From: Tahibacter amnicola
Lineage (GTDB): Bacteria; Pseudomonadota; Gammaproteobacteria; Xanthomonadales; Rhodanobacteraceae
Assembly: GCF_025398735.1 (NCBI RefSeq)
Contig: NZ_CP104694.1
Coordinates: forward strand, 5,111,465 to 5,175,464
Length of the DNA: 64,000 nucleotides
Direction: 5' to 3'
Part shown: one piece after another, positions 36,301 to 44,140 of the stretch
Numbering within the stretch: position 1 is the first letter of the stretch
Layout: each line of letters opens with the position of its first letter
The notes under the pieces: generated by a model
Databases searched by the model: none
Told to the model about the DNA's origin: nothing
Seen by the model: the letters and a program-made list of their open reading frames with translations, nothing else
Position numbers and translations under genes: made by a program

Positions 36301-36345
36301 GCGCGGCGTACGCAGAGAGGCTGGCGAAAGTCTCGTACGCCGCGC
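36301..36345 (-). promoter_or_regulatory. Long hairpin upstream of the metalloprotease start
   Basis: GCGCGGCGTACG (36301-36312) and CGTACGCCGCGC (36334-36345) are perfectly complementary. An inner AGA/TCT pair extends the stem across a single bulged base. The stem ends 17 nt before the ATG and just upstream of the AGGAG ribosome site. It is likely an mRNA leader structure or an operator; the T run needed for a terminator is absent. Confidence 0.5.
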
Positions 36346-36758
36346 GCTGGTGGCGCCAACCTCCCTCCCCGTTCGTCGCCGGCGTGTACGATGCGCTATG
36401 GAAAACCTAGCGCGCTTCGTGCAACCCGGCCTGGTGCGACACTAGTGCCGGCCGTACGCGCGCACCCTGGCCAGATGGACAGGGACCGGGAAGAACAGAC
36501 AGGTTTCGTGACTGGCCTCACGCTCGGCGGTGCGGCGCGGCGGCCAGGTGCAAGTCACTGGACAGGGCGCACGGCCACCAGCAGGCCGGTTGAGCGGATC
36601 GCGCGTCATACAAGCAAGGGGCGCGGTTCATGTAGACGCCGGGCGGGCCCTGCCGAAGGCGCCAAGAGACGGTGGGCCTCGACGGCACTCACATTCGGGA
36701 GACTACGACAGTGCCCGGCCCATCCATTACGGAAGGGCCGGTGCACCGTCCACTGCGA
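36346..36758. other. Gene-free stretch ending in a hairpin
   Basis: No gene is supported. Near the right end CCGGCCC (36715-36721) and GGGCCGG (36735-36741), with flanking GTG/CAC, form a hairpin just past the stop of the XRE gene (minus strand) and probably act as its terminator. The rest shows nothing recognisable. Confidence 0.45.
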
Positions 36759-37211
36759 TCACGCTGATGCCAGCGAACTGAGCCGACGCTGCACTTCCCG
36801 CTTGCCCAGATCGCGCACCGCCGCCAACGCGGCCAGCTGTTCGGCGCGCGGTTTCACCTTGCCGTTTTCCCAGTTGTAGATCGTCTGGCTGCTTACACCC
36901 ACCAGCTTTGCCAGGGCCGCCTGCGAAACACCCAGGCGTTTGCGCAATGGCGCCATTCCCTTCGCCATGAACCGAAGCGAACGAACTTCGTTGCCATCGC
37001 CATCTGCCAGCAAAGCGGGAGCCTGCAGGCTGGCCTTGCGCCCGGTCGTACGAACCAGCTGTTTCTGCAACGCCGCGACCTGCTGCTTGAGCGCCGCGAT
37101 TTCCTTGCGCTGCGCTGCGGCCGTCTTCTTCAGCGGTTCCATCTGCCCGCGAAGTTCCCTTCTGCTCAGTCGGCCAATTTCATTCTTCAGCAACGCACCA
37201 AGATTCGCCAT
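36759..37211 (-). CDS. XRE-family regulator with N-terminal coiled coil
   Basis: The protein has 150 residues from ATG 37211 (GGAGA upstream). The N-terminal half is a long basic coiled coil (RRELRGQMEPLKKTAAAQRKEIAALKQQVAALQKQL). The C-terminal part holds an XRE helix-turn-helix: LRKRLGVSQAALAKLVGVSSQTIYNWENGKVKPRAEQLAAL (about 93-133). Probably a DNA-binding oligomer; target unknown. It is a single-gene unit beside a repeat-rich region with a transposase. Confidence 0.85.
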   Translation of the reverse strand: MANLGALLKNEIGRLSRRELRGQMEPLKKTAAAQRKEIAALKQQVAALQKQLVRTTGRKASLQAPALLADGDGNEVRSLRFMAKGMAPLRKRLGVSQAALAKLVGVSSQTIYNWENGKVKPRAEQLAALAAVRDLGKREVQRRLSSLASA

Positions 37212-38108
37212 TGTGTTCTCCGATAACTCATTTTGTAGATCGTGTCTGCTTCGCGCTATCCGAGTCAATGGATTTCACCGATCAAACGTGTAGCGCGACC
37301 ATGCCACGGGTGCTAACCAGGCCACTTTGTGACAACACCTTACGTCTAAACGAGGCCACTATGAGCAGAACGCATATGCCCAGGCGTCGTCACTTGCGGC
37401 AAGTGGTCGCATACCGCAGCGAAAGTGCGACGAAGTTCCTATTTTGACAGGCGACCGTGAACGTTTCGTCAGGGGTGAATACGAGAAACGGCAGCATTTC
37501 ATTCCATATCGACCGAAAGGGCTCCGCCAACTGGCCATTGCACTGGCCTCGCATCGCCTGGACCTCTGTGCCACCGCGAAACCGCCAGGCCGCGTTGTCC
37601 AAACGCGCCACATCGGCGCTCTGTGCGGTGCACGCGCCGATGCACCGATGATGATCTCGCCGCAATCGCCGCTCTTTCTCTCTCTGCCGCACCTGCTACG
37701 TCCCGGCAATCGCGCAGCAACGCGCGAAGCCCATTTCCGTTGACCGCAGCGCTTCAAATCACAGCGGCGGGCAGCGACAACCGCTACCTCCTCGCAAAGG
37801 AGGCGGATCAAGTGCCTCCCACCGGCCGGATCTCAGCCAGGCCGCGTCGCACCCTCTGCCCGGGCTATGCGGGCGCGAAAAAAGGAAGGGCAAACCCAGC
37901 AAACCATGTAGAGCAAACAATGTCACCCATAAATCAGCAAACCATGCCACCCACAAATCAGAAAATTCCCAAGTGTAACAAACCATGTCACCCACAAATC
38001 AGAAAACTCCGACAAGCAAACCTTGCCGCCCACGATTCAGAAAATTCCGACGCCACGGCGGGCGCTGGTCCGATTTCGTAGCCCACGACATCGTGAAATA
38101 GTGTCCCG
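37212..38108. other. Non-coding stretch with tandem repeats
   Basis: Open frames here (for example 37444-37743 and the opposite strand 37359-37811) are rich in Arg/Ser/Pro, lack ribosome sites and match nothing recognised, so none is called. The right third holds the tandem repeat described separately. Promoters of the XRE gene must lie at the left edge. Confidence 0.4.
37900..38052 (+). repeat. Imperfect tandem repeats upstream of the transposase
   Basis: About four imperfect copies follow each other at 37914, 37938, 37979 and 38017, each starting CAAACCATG/CAAACCTTG, continuing with CACCCACAAATCAG and usually ending AAAATTCC(G)A. A partial copy CAAACCATG begins at 37900. Unit length varies (24-41 bp), so it is not a CRISPR array. 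A single reverse-oriented relative lies at 41815-41839. Confidence 0.65.
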
Positions 38109-39086
38109 ATGAGCGCCCCACGTCACCAAATGGTTCCACCCGGCGAAGCCGGGAATTTCCACTGCATCTCCCGGTGCGTTCGCCGGGCATTCCTCTGCGG
38201 CGAAGACACCTGCACTGGACAGTCGTTCGATCATCGCAAGCAATGGATCGAAGACAGGCTGTACGAGCTGGCGACCATCTTTGCGATTGGCGTCTACGCC
38301 TATGCGGTGATGAGCAATCACGTGCACGTCGTTGCCACTGTCGACCCACACCTTGCCGAAACCTGGTCGGCTGACGAGGTTGCTGCGCGGTGGCTGCGAC
38401 TATGTCCCGTACGATCCGGCAATGAGATCGATCCGGTGGCATCAGCGCTCAAGGCCAGCCATATTGCCGCTGATCCAGCGAGGGTTGCGATCTATCGCGA
38501 GCGGCTCGCTTCCTTGCCGTGGTTCATGCGCTGCTTGAATGAACCGATTGCGCGACGCGCCAATCGGGAAGATGCGTGCACCGGGCGATTCTGGGAGGGA
38601 CGATATCGCTGCCAAGCCCTGCTTGACGAGGCTGCGCTGCTCGCCTGCATGGCCTATGTCGACCTCAATCCGATCCGCGCGGGCATCGCGTCGGATCTTC
38701 CCACGTCGGCGCACACCTCGATCCGTCGGCGCTTGCAACACATCGAAGGCGCCACGCTTCTCCGGCCAATTGCGGGTGCTGCGGGTAATACCTTGTCCGT
38801 TTCTACCGCCGAATACGTGCAACTGGTGGAATGGACGGGGCGACAACGTCGACCGGACAAGCACCGCTCACTGGTTGGTGGTCCGCCAGCGGTACTTCGA
38901 TCTATCGGCATGACCGCCGCGTCCTGGCGGGCAGAGGTGTTTACGATAGAAACGCGCTACTGGCGAGCCGTGGGGTCCATTCAGGCATTGATCGACAAGG
39001 CACGGGATCTCGGCCAGCGCTGGCTGAAAGGCGGAGGATTGAAACGGCGATGTGGACTGCCTGCGCCATCAACGGCAGCCTCCTAG
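38109..39086 (+). CDS. REP-type tyrosine (Y1/IS200-like) transposase
   Basis: This 325-residue HUH transposase is of the large TnpA-REP/DUF1568 kind. The HUH pair is in AYAVMSNHVHVVATV (about 75-89), the N-terminal CISRCVRRAFLCG segment is typical, and the candidate catalytic Tyr is in MAYVDLNPIRAG (about 181). No flanking insertion-sequence ends or target duplications are seen, as expected for domesticated REP transposases that act on short palindromic repeats. Tandem repeats precede it directly. It converges with the next gene with a 9-nt gap. Confidence 0.87.
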   Translation: MSAPRHQMVPPGEAGNFHCISRCVRRAFLCGEDTCTGQSFDHRKQWIEDRLYELATIFAIGVYAYAVMSNHVHVVATVDPHLAETWSADEVAARWLRLCPVRSGNEIDPVASALKASHIAADPARVAIYRERLASLPWFMRCLNEPIARRANREDACTGRFWEGRYRCQALLDEAALLACMAYVDLNPIRAGIASDLPTSAHTSIRRRLQHIEGATLLRPIAGAAGNTLSVSTAEYVQLVEWTGRQRRPDKHRSLVGGPPAVLRSIGMTAASWRAEVFTIETRYWRAVGSIQALIDKARDLGQRWLKGGGLKRRCGLPAPSTAAS

Positions 39087-39095
39087 TTCCGCCTT

Positions 39096-39626
39096 TCAAC
39101 TCGCCTGCCCCTCGTCGCCACCGACCGGCGTCGGTGCCGCAATGTCACCAACCATATCCGGCACCGAGACGCCCGCCCCCGGCAGCCTTACCCAGGCCGG
39201 ATCACCGGGCTGAACCAAGGCCATCCTCGCCCAGTGCACCACCAGGGAACTGCCCGGCCCGGACGACATCTGCATGACGAATGACGCCGCGTCGCCGTCG
39301 GTAGCAACGGTGCCGGTGCCCACAGTGGTCGACAGCGCCGAACGGACAAAAGTGATATGAACCCGTCCTTCGGGCGTGATGCTGGCATAGAACGTCGAGT
39401 CGTTCTTGCCGGAGGCGTCCGGTGTCTCGCCCATGGGGGTCAGCAAGGTGCTGGCAACACCCCAGAAGTACCCGTCCCGGTATCCGGTGATATGCCATAC
39501 CGTCTGATCCACAACCCATGCAAACGTGGACTCCGATTGCGTCTGCAGCGCCAGCATGTCCGGTGCCGGACAGTACCAGAATGTGTTCCGAAGCCAGGAC
39601 CAGTCCTGTCGTGTGGCATGCGTCAT
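39096..39626 (-). CDS. Hypothetical protein, 176 aa
   Basis: ATG 39626 is preferred, with GGAG 8 nt upstream; the open frame continues to 39776 but overlaps the divergent regulator's control region. The protein reads MTHATRQDWSWLRNTFWYCP, then beta-strand-rich sequence (WHITGYRDGYFWGVASTLL, RVHITFVRSALSTTVGTGTVATDGD) and a proline-rich end. It resembles a small single-domain beta protein; no family recognised. Divergently paired with an XRE-like regulator, which may control it. Confidence 0.7.
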   Translation of the reverse strand: MTHATRQDWSWLRNTFWYCPAPDMLALQTQSESTFAWVVDQTVWHITGYRDGYFWGVASTLLTPMGETPDASGKNDSTFYASITPEGRVHITFVRSALSTTVGTGTVATDGDAASFVMQMSSGPGSSLVVHWARMALVQPGDPAWVRLPGAGVSVPDMVGDIAAPTPVGGDEGQAS

Positions 39627-39759
39627 GATGGAGTCTCCTGCCGTCGCTGATGTGGAACTCATCTTTTCTGACAAGCAGTTAGAGATCGTAAGGTTTTCGT
39701 AAGGCGCCGAAGTCACGATGTAGCGCACGGTCAGCCAGGACATCCACGAGGACACCCCC

Positions 39760-40149
39760 ATGGTCTCTCCCGCCACCGCACCAGGCCGCCTTCAGATCGA
39801 CAGCGACATCGCCCCGACGACGCACGGAGCGCCACCGGCTTGGCCGGTAACGCCTTTGGGCCCCGTTGAATATCCCGCCCGCGGATACGTCGCTCTCAAC
39901 AGCCATCTGATCCGAAAGCTGCGCCAAAGCCGGCTGATGAGCCAGCAGGACATGGCCCACGACTGCGGTCGATGCAATGTCCGCGTGTCAATCGCCACCA
40001 TTAAACGGGCCGAGTCGGGTCGCGTGGTGCGCTTCCGCATCGCCCGGGAGCTCGCGCGATACTTTGGCACTCCTGTATCGCATCTGCTTGCCACACCGTT
40101 ACCGTCCGACGCCCGGTTCTGGCCGCCAACGCTGAAAAGCGATTGCTGA
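39760..40149 (+). CDS. XRE-like helix-turn-helix protein
   Basis: This 129-residue protein has GAGGA 7 nt before the ATG. A disordered proline-rich N-terminus (1-45) precedes an HTH domain: LIRKLRQSRLMSQQDMAHDCGRCNVRVSIATIKRAESGRVVRFRIARELARYFGTPVSHLL (about 50-110). The long loop with two cysteines inside the HTH is unusual but is seen in related bacterial regulators. Divergent from the 176-aa gene with 133 bp between, so autoregulation or control of that gene is plausible. Confidence 0.78.
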   Translation: MVSPATAPGRLQIDSDIAPTTHGAPPAWPVTPLGPVEYPARGYVALNSHLIRKLRQSRLMSQQDMAHDCGRCNVRVSIATIKRAESGRVVRFRIARELARYFGTPVSHLLATPLPSDARFWPPTLKSDC

Positions 40150-40219
40150 GGATCGCGTGCCGCGCACATTGACCAGCGCCCTGTGAGCACGCCCAGGCCT
40201 CCGCAGCAGCCCACGGAAT

Positions 40220-40241
40220 AGGGCCAGCCCCGACTGGCCCT
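40220..40241 (+). terminator. Hairpin terminator after the XRE-like gene
   Basis: AGGGCCAG (40220-40227), a 6-nt loop and CTGGCCCT (40234-40241) form a perfect stem followed by TTCCC. It lies between two convergent genes, so it may serve both. The T run is short, hence moderate confidence. Confidence 0.55.
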
Positions 40242-40274
40242 TTCCCGAATCACCAGTTTCCAGAGCGCGCAGGC

Positions 40275-41483
40275 TCAATTCACGGGCATCAAGCCCAGCA
40301 TCCAGGAGAAGTCCTGTGATGTCGAGCCGGGTGTTACCGGTGTGCAGTTGCCCGTCTGGCCGGTGTTGCAGGCATAGCCGATACTGGGCCACCCCTTCGG
40401 TTGCGCTGGCGGGCCGCCAAAATTGTTCTCAGGTGATTGCTGCTCGCCATCAAAATAGGCGTATTTGTGGCAAGTAATACAGGATGCCTGCCCCGGAGGC
40501 ACCTGTGCGTTGAATTCCACGAACGAGTTGCCCAGCGGAATGGGTTTTCCCGCAGCATCGACGAATTTGGTCTGGACGCCCGTGAGGTAGTAGTTGTTGA
40601 ACGCCTTGTTGAGGTTCGCCGACGCCATCAGCGCCTTCAATTGCGGGCTTTGCGGTACGGTTTTTCCCTTTCCGTAGGGCGTTGTCGACGTCGTGCCCCA
40701 CGGATCGAAGCAGGTGTCATACAGTGCCGGATCGCAACGATTTGGATTGGTGACGTTGCTGGCAGGCTCAAACGTCGCCCACAGCCAATCGGGAAATACC
40801 TTCGACGATATGTGTACGCCGACCAGCGCATAGCACTTTCCGTTGATGGTTTCCGTGTAGAGCGAGTTGGTGGGATCAGGACACTGGAACGTCGGGTTGC
40901 TGTAGGAATCCGGACTGACCCAGTCCGCCTTGATCTCGACGGCGCTCGTGGGGAAAGTCACAGCGTTGGAGCGCGTACTTCCGTAGGTTTTCTGGCCGTT
41001 GAGCGTTGTCAGTCCATTCGAAACGATGAAATCCTTTTCGCTGGCATTGACAAATACCTCCTCGCAGAATGTCGCCCCCTTCTTGACGTTGGCCGGTACC
41101 GGATAGTCTCCGACTTTTCCGGTCGCCATGGCGCCGCACTCAACCCCAAATTGCAAGGTGTCCGTCTTCTTGGCATCGCTGCCGCCACTCTGACGGAGCG
41201 CGCTACCGTGCAGAAAGCGTGCCTTGGTCGCCCCGGCCACCACCGTCGGACAGCCGGCCATCTGCGGATTCAGCTGGCACTGTTCGGTCCAGGTTTCAAA
41301 ATTCAGCGATCCGTTGACCGGCCGCATGGCGTCCACGAACAAGCCCCAGGCGAACTGCGCTTCACTGACCGGGTCGCCGGCGACCGGCGCGGCGATCTTC
41401 TCCGACTTGTCAGTTCCACCCGCAACAGCCGACGCCACCAACAGCACACTCACAACAGCTGGCAACAACGCTCGCTTGCTCAT
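40275..41483 (-). CDS. Exported mono-haem cytochrome c-like protein
   Basis: The protein has 402 residues with a signal peptide (MSKRALLPAVVSVLLVASAVAGG). A single CxxCH haem motif (GQASCITCHKYAYF) lies near residues 335-339 in the C-terminal third; the rest is beta-rich with several conserved cysteines (FQCPDP, NPNRCDPALYDTCFDPWG). The haem would be attached by the ccm system encoded in the same window. Family not recognised; similar single-haem 'cytochrome c family' proteins are periplasmic. A TTGACA box lies about 100 nt upstream. Confidence 0.78.
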   Translation of the reverse strand: MSKRALLPAVVSVLLVASAVAGGTDKSEKIAAPVAGDPVSEAQFAWGLFVDAMRPVNGSLNFETWTEQCQLNPQMAGCPTVVAGATKARFLHGSALRQSGGSDAKKTDTLQFGVECGAMATGKVGDYPVPANVKKGATFCEEVFVNASEKDFIVSNGLTTLNGQKTYGSTRSNAVTFPTSAVEIKADWVSPDSYSNPTFQCPDPTNSLYTETINGKCYALVGVHISSKVFPDWLWATFEPASNVTNPNRCDPALYDTCFDPWGTTSTTPYGKGKTVPQSPQLKALMASANLNKAFNNYYLTGVQTKFVDAAGKPIPLGNSFVEFNAQVPPGQASCITCHKYAYFDGEQQSPENNFGGPPAQPKGWPSIGYACNTGQTGNCTPVTPGSTSQDFSWMLGLMPVN

Positions 41484-41558
41484 CGTGGTTTCCCCGGAAA
41501 TGGCGACGACGCGGAACGCCCGTCACCGGATAGAAATCCCCCAACCCACCAATGCCGC

Positions 41559-41588
41559 TAATTACACATCACACCACGACACTGTCAA
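41559..41588 (-). promoter_or_regulatory. Candidate promoter of the cytochrome c-like gene
   Basis: On the minus strand a perfect TTGACA (41588-41583) is followed after 18 nt by TAATTA (41564-41559), a weak -10. The region is clearly more AT-rich than its surroundings. The start codon is 76 nt further on. Confidence 0.4.
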
Positions 41589-41921
41589 GTTTCATACTTT
41601 TTCATCGTAGCGCGCGTTTTTCATTACGCAACAATTAGTTAGATTTGGCGACGCGAGCAATCCAAAGAGAACCGACAGATCGTCGACGCCAGCGCACCCA
41701 AAGTGATACCAAGATGATCCCGGTACCAACGGTGGTCGAGGGGACCTAGAACAGCCCGGGAATGGGCTGAGCGGAAGATTCCCCGAGTACGAATCCGGAA
41801 GGCCTCGGAATATTCTGATTCGTGGGTGGCCTGAATTCGTGTGAATTCGTGGTGTGAAGGCGCCCGCCCAGGCGCAGATCCGCCCGGAACGCCGCCCGCC
41901 AGCCACGCAGACGACGGACCG
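41589..41921. other. Gene-free stretch with repeat fragment
   Basis: No gene is supported. It contains an AT-rich upstream zone, a short inverted repeat CAGCCC/GGGCTG (41752-41769) that could terminate the yihY operon, and a reverse-oriented copy (41815-41839) of the repeat found at 37.9 kb, followed by two GAATTCGTG direct repeats. Confidence 0.4.
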
Positions 41922-42185
41922 CTACGCCCCCTCCGCCTTCCTCAGCGCAATCACAAAACCAGTAATTGCCGTCAGCAGAATCAGGCAGTTCGTCACCACG
42001 AACAGTGTGCTATCGACCATGGCGCTGTAGATGATGAAGCCGATCGAGGCAGCCATCTGCCCGAAAAACAGCCAGCGCGCCCCCCGCGAACGGTCCGGAC
42101 AGCGCCAATGCAGGACGACCTGGCGGCCCAGGGTGATGATGAGGATCAGGGTACTGGTGCACCCGATGAGGTCTGCCGCATTCAC
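41922..42185 (-). CDS. Small three-helix membrane protein (PQ-loop/SemiSWEET-like)
   Basis: The protein has 87 residues from GTG 42185, which overlaps the yihY TGA by 4 bp (GTGA), implying translational coupling. Three hydrophobic helices: ADLIGCTSTLILIITLGRQVV, WLFFGQMAASIGFIIYSAMV and LFVVTNCLILLTAITGFVIAL. Size and the pattern of a Gln-containing loop plus an Asn-rich third helix resemble half-transporters of the PQ-loop type, but this is a topology-level resemblance only. An upstream start at 42221 is possible but lies deeper within yihY. Confidence 0.72.
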   Translation of the reverse strand: MNAADLIGCTSTLILIITLGRQVVLHWRCPDRSRGARWLFFGQMAASIGFIIYSAMVDSTLFVVTNCLILLTAITGFVIALRKAEGA

Positions 42186-43027
42186 GCAGCAACCTCTCGC
42201 GGGGCCGGCTCGGTGATCCACCGCCAGCGACGCGCGTGAGCAACGGCGTACACCGCTTCAGCCGCTACCAGAAACACCAGGGCCGAATAGAACGCCCACA
42301 CCAGCCACACCACCAATGCGCTCGCCGGCCCGAACGCTGCGCCTGGTTGTGCCTTGGTCAGATACGCAACGACGGCCAATCGACCGAGCTGGAACAGAAC
42401 GGCTGTCAGTACCGCGCCCCGTACGGCGGTTATCCACGGCACGCGGCGATCCGGCAACCACCGGTAGAGTGCCGCAAACAGTGCAATGTACATCACGCTA
42501 CCGACGAGCCAGCTGATCACAGGCGCCCAGGTCTCCGGCAGACGAATGAGCCCGAGCAGCACCTCGAACCCCATCGAGACCACCGTCAAGAACACCAGCG
42601 CCAGCAGGATTCCCGCCGAAAGCAGGCGACGCCGCAGAAACCCCCACACGCCCTGGCCGCTCTTCGCTTCAATCTCCCAGACCCGGTTGAGTGCCTGCTG
42701 CAATTGCCCGAACACGGCAGAGGCACCGATCACCAGCAGGATCGCACTGCTCCAGCCCGCAATATGCCGCCAGTCGGGCTGCCGATTGGCGCCTTCGACG
42801 ATCGCCCGCAGCAGCTTCTCGCTGTCGCTGCCGACCAGCCCCGAGAACGCCGCGATAAACGCCTGCTGGCTGTCTCGATGCAGCGCCCCGAGTATTGCCA
42901 GGATCAGCAGCACCAGCGGCGCCAGCGACAACGTCGCGCTGTAGGCGATCGCGCCCGCCTGCGTGAGGACGTCGTCGTCGATGATGTCTGAAAAGAACTG
43001 TTTGATCGCGGAAAGCTGGCCCGTCAT
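42182..43027 (-). CDS. YihY/BrkB-family membrane protein
   Basis: The protein has 281 residues from ATG 43027 (GGGAGG about 9 nt upstream). Six hydrophobic segments follow an N-terminal amphipathic stretch. Typical family sequences are DVLTQAGAIAYSATLSLAPLVLLILAILG, WSSAILLVIGASAVFGQLQQALNRVWEI and GAAFGPASALVVWLVWAFYSALVFLVAAEAVYAVAHARR. Inner-membrane protein of uncertain function (once called ribonuclease BN, later withdrawn). Coupled by GTGA overlap to the small membrane protein. Confidence 0.92.
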   Translation of the reverse strand: MTGQLSAIKQFFSDIIDDDVLTQAGAIAYSATLSLAPLVLLILAILGALHRDSQQAFIAAFSGLVGSDSEKLLRAIVEGANRQPDWRHIAGWSSAILLVIGASAVFGQLQQALNRVWEIEAKSGQGVWGFLRRRLLSAGILLALVFLTVVSMGFEVLLGLIRLPETWAPVISWLVGSVMYIALFAALYRWLPDRRVPWITAVRGAVLTAVLFQLGRLAVVAYLTKAQPGAAFGPASALVVWLVWAFYSALVFLVAAEAVYAVAHARRWRWITEPAPREVAA

Positions 43028-43429
43028 GTGGGGTTCCCTCCCCTGTCCTGACGTTGTTCGGGCAAATGCGATGCCAATCGCGTTCCTTCTTACGATCAGC
43101 AGGACACCCGTCGCCATCGTGCAGGCTGCGCGCCTGCGGGGCGCCATCATGCGGAACGCCGAAGCTCCCCCTGCAATCGCGCAGTCGGCTATCACGGGCG
43201 CTGTGCAAGACCGGCGGGCTGGGCAGCACCTGTACGGATTGCGTGGGCGAGGTTTCTTCTCCGTAGGCGTGCACGGCTAGCACGCAATGTTCAGCAGATA
43301 GCACGGACCGCATGTTGCCCCGCGGACTTCTGGCTCATCAGGCGGCTCCAACGATCCAGCGGCGTGCCGCGCGGCAAAGCGCATGGCGACACAGACCGCG
43401 TCGACCGGTTGCTATGCTAGGCACTGAGA
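43028..43429. other. Gene-free stretch
   Basis: Open frames on both strands here are extensions of yihY or unsupported. It should contain the yihY promoter (minus) and that of the 112-aa gene (plus; TATGCT at about 43410 is a possible -10), but no strong pair is seen. Confidence 0.3.
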
Positions 43430-43768
43430 ATGTCGATGCTCAACGGGACAGGTATGCTCGGCTATAGAAGACTGGTAGGGACTTTTGAGCTCGAACCCAT
43501 CCAACCATGTTTCGGCGACAGCCTGAGGTTTCGGGTGGAAGTATTTGGCCAGAACGGCGGATACACAGTCAGACTAGCTCGGTGGGAGTCGATTCGAGCA
43601 CAGCCTTCATTTCCGTCCAACGCCGATGTGGCGGCAATTGGTACTTCCGACTTCGAAGTATTGGTATCAGACGATTCGATCGATCTGTCAGGTGTTGACG
43701 AACCGTCAATCGAGGAAGCGCTTAGCAAAACGATCGAGGTCTTGAGAGCACAGTTGTTACACGCCTGA
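43430..43768 (+). CDS. Hypothetical protein, 112 aa
   Basis: This is a small acidic protein of unknown function: FGDSLRFRVEVFGQNGGYTVRLARWESIRAQPSF then IGTSDFEVLVSDDSIDLSGVDEPSIEEALSKTIEVLRAQL. Sequence and codon use are those of a real gene of somewhat lower GC than its flanks. ATG 43430 is used; ATG 43454 (MLGYRRLVG) is an equally good start. Resembles small accessory-region proteins. A repeat block follows directly. Confidence 0.65.
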   Translation: MSMLNGTGMLGYRRLVGTFELEPIQPCFGDSLRFRVEVFGQNGGYTVRLARWESIRAQPSFPSNADVAAIGTSDFEVLVSDDSIDLSGVDEPSIEEALSKTIEVLRAQLLHA

Positions 43769-43786
43769 CGCGCTGCGTGGAAAATC

Positions 43787-44073
43787 CGCTCTCGGAAACT
43801 TCCGAAAGGTGGTTGGCCCGGACTACCCGGGCCCGAGCTACGCCGCTACCTGTCGGCTACCGCCGCGGCGCGCTCGCGGGCGCCCACGATCGCGCCCACG
43901 GCATGCTCCTCAAGCCAGCCCCCACGCTCTCGGAATTTTCCGAAAGGTGGTTGGCCCGGACTACCTCCGCCGCGACGCGCTCGCGGGCGCCCACGATCGC
44001 GCCCACGGCGTGCTCCTCAAGCCAGCCCCCCACGCTCTCGGAATTTTCCGAAAGGTGGTTGGCCCGGACTACC
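43787..44073. repeat. REP-like elements and ~107-bp tandem duplication
   Basis: Three copies of a 41-bp element lie at 43787-43827, 43925-43965 and 44033-44073. Each has a palindrome TCGGAATTTTCCGA (first copy degenerate) followed by GGTGGTTGGCCCGGACTACC, which can fold with a 7-bp stem including G-T pairs. The last two copies sit in a tandem duplicated unit of 107-108 bp (43870 to 44073). A fourth, diverged copy with an extra half lies at 48308-48372. The rest of 43769-44140 is gene-free. Confidence 0.7.
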
Positions 44074-44140
44074 TTCCTTCAACACGTAGGACCAGCTGAT
44101 CGTGCCGACGCAATCCTGAGCGAATCGCGCCGGCGGCACA

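Noticed and set aside
37359-37811. 150-codon minus frame and 99-codon plus frame in the repeat zone
   Set aside because: No ribosome site and unusual residue content; both frames compete for the same DNA without recognisable similarity.
37900-38052. Possible CRISPR array
   Set aside because: Unit length varies from 24 to 41 bp, there are no unique spacers of constant size and no cas genes.
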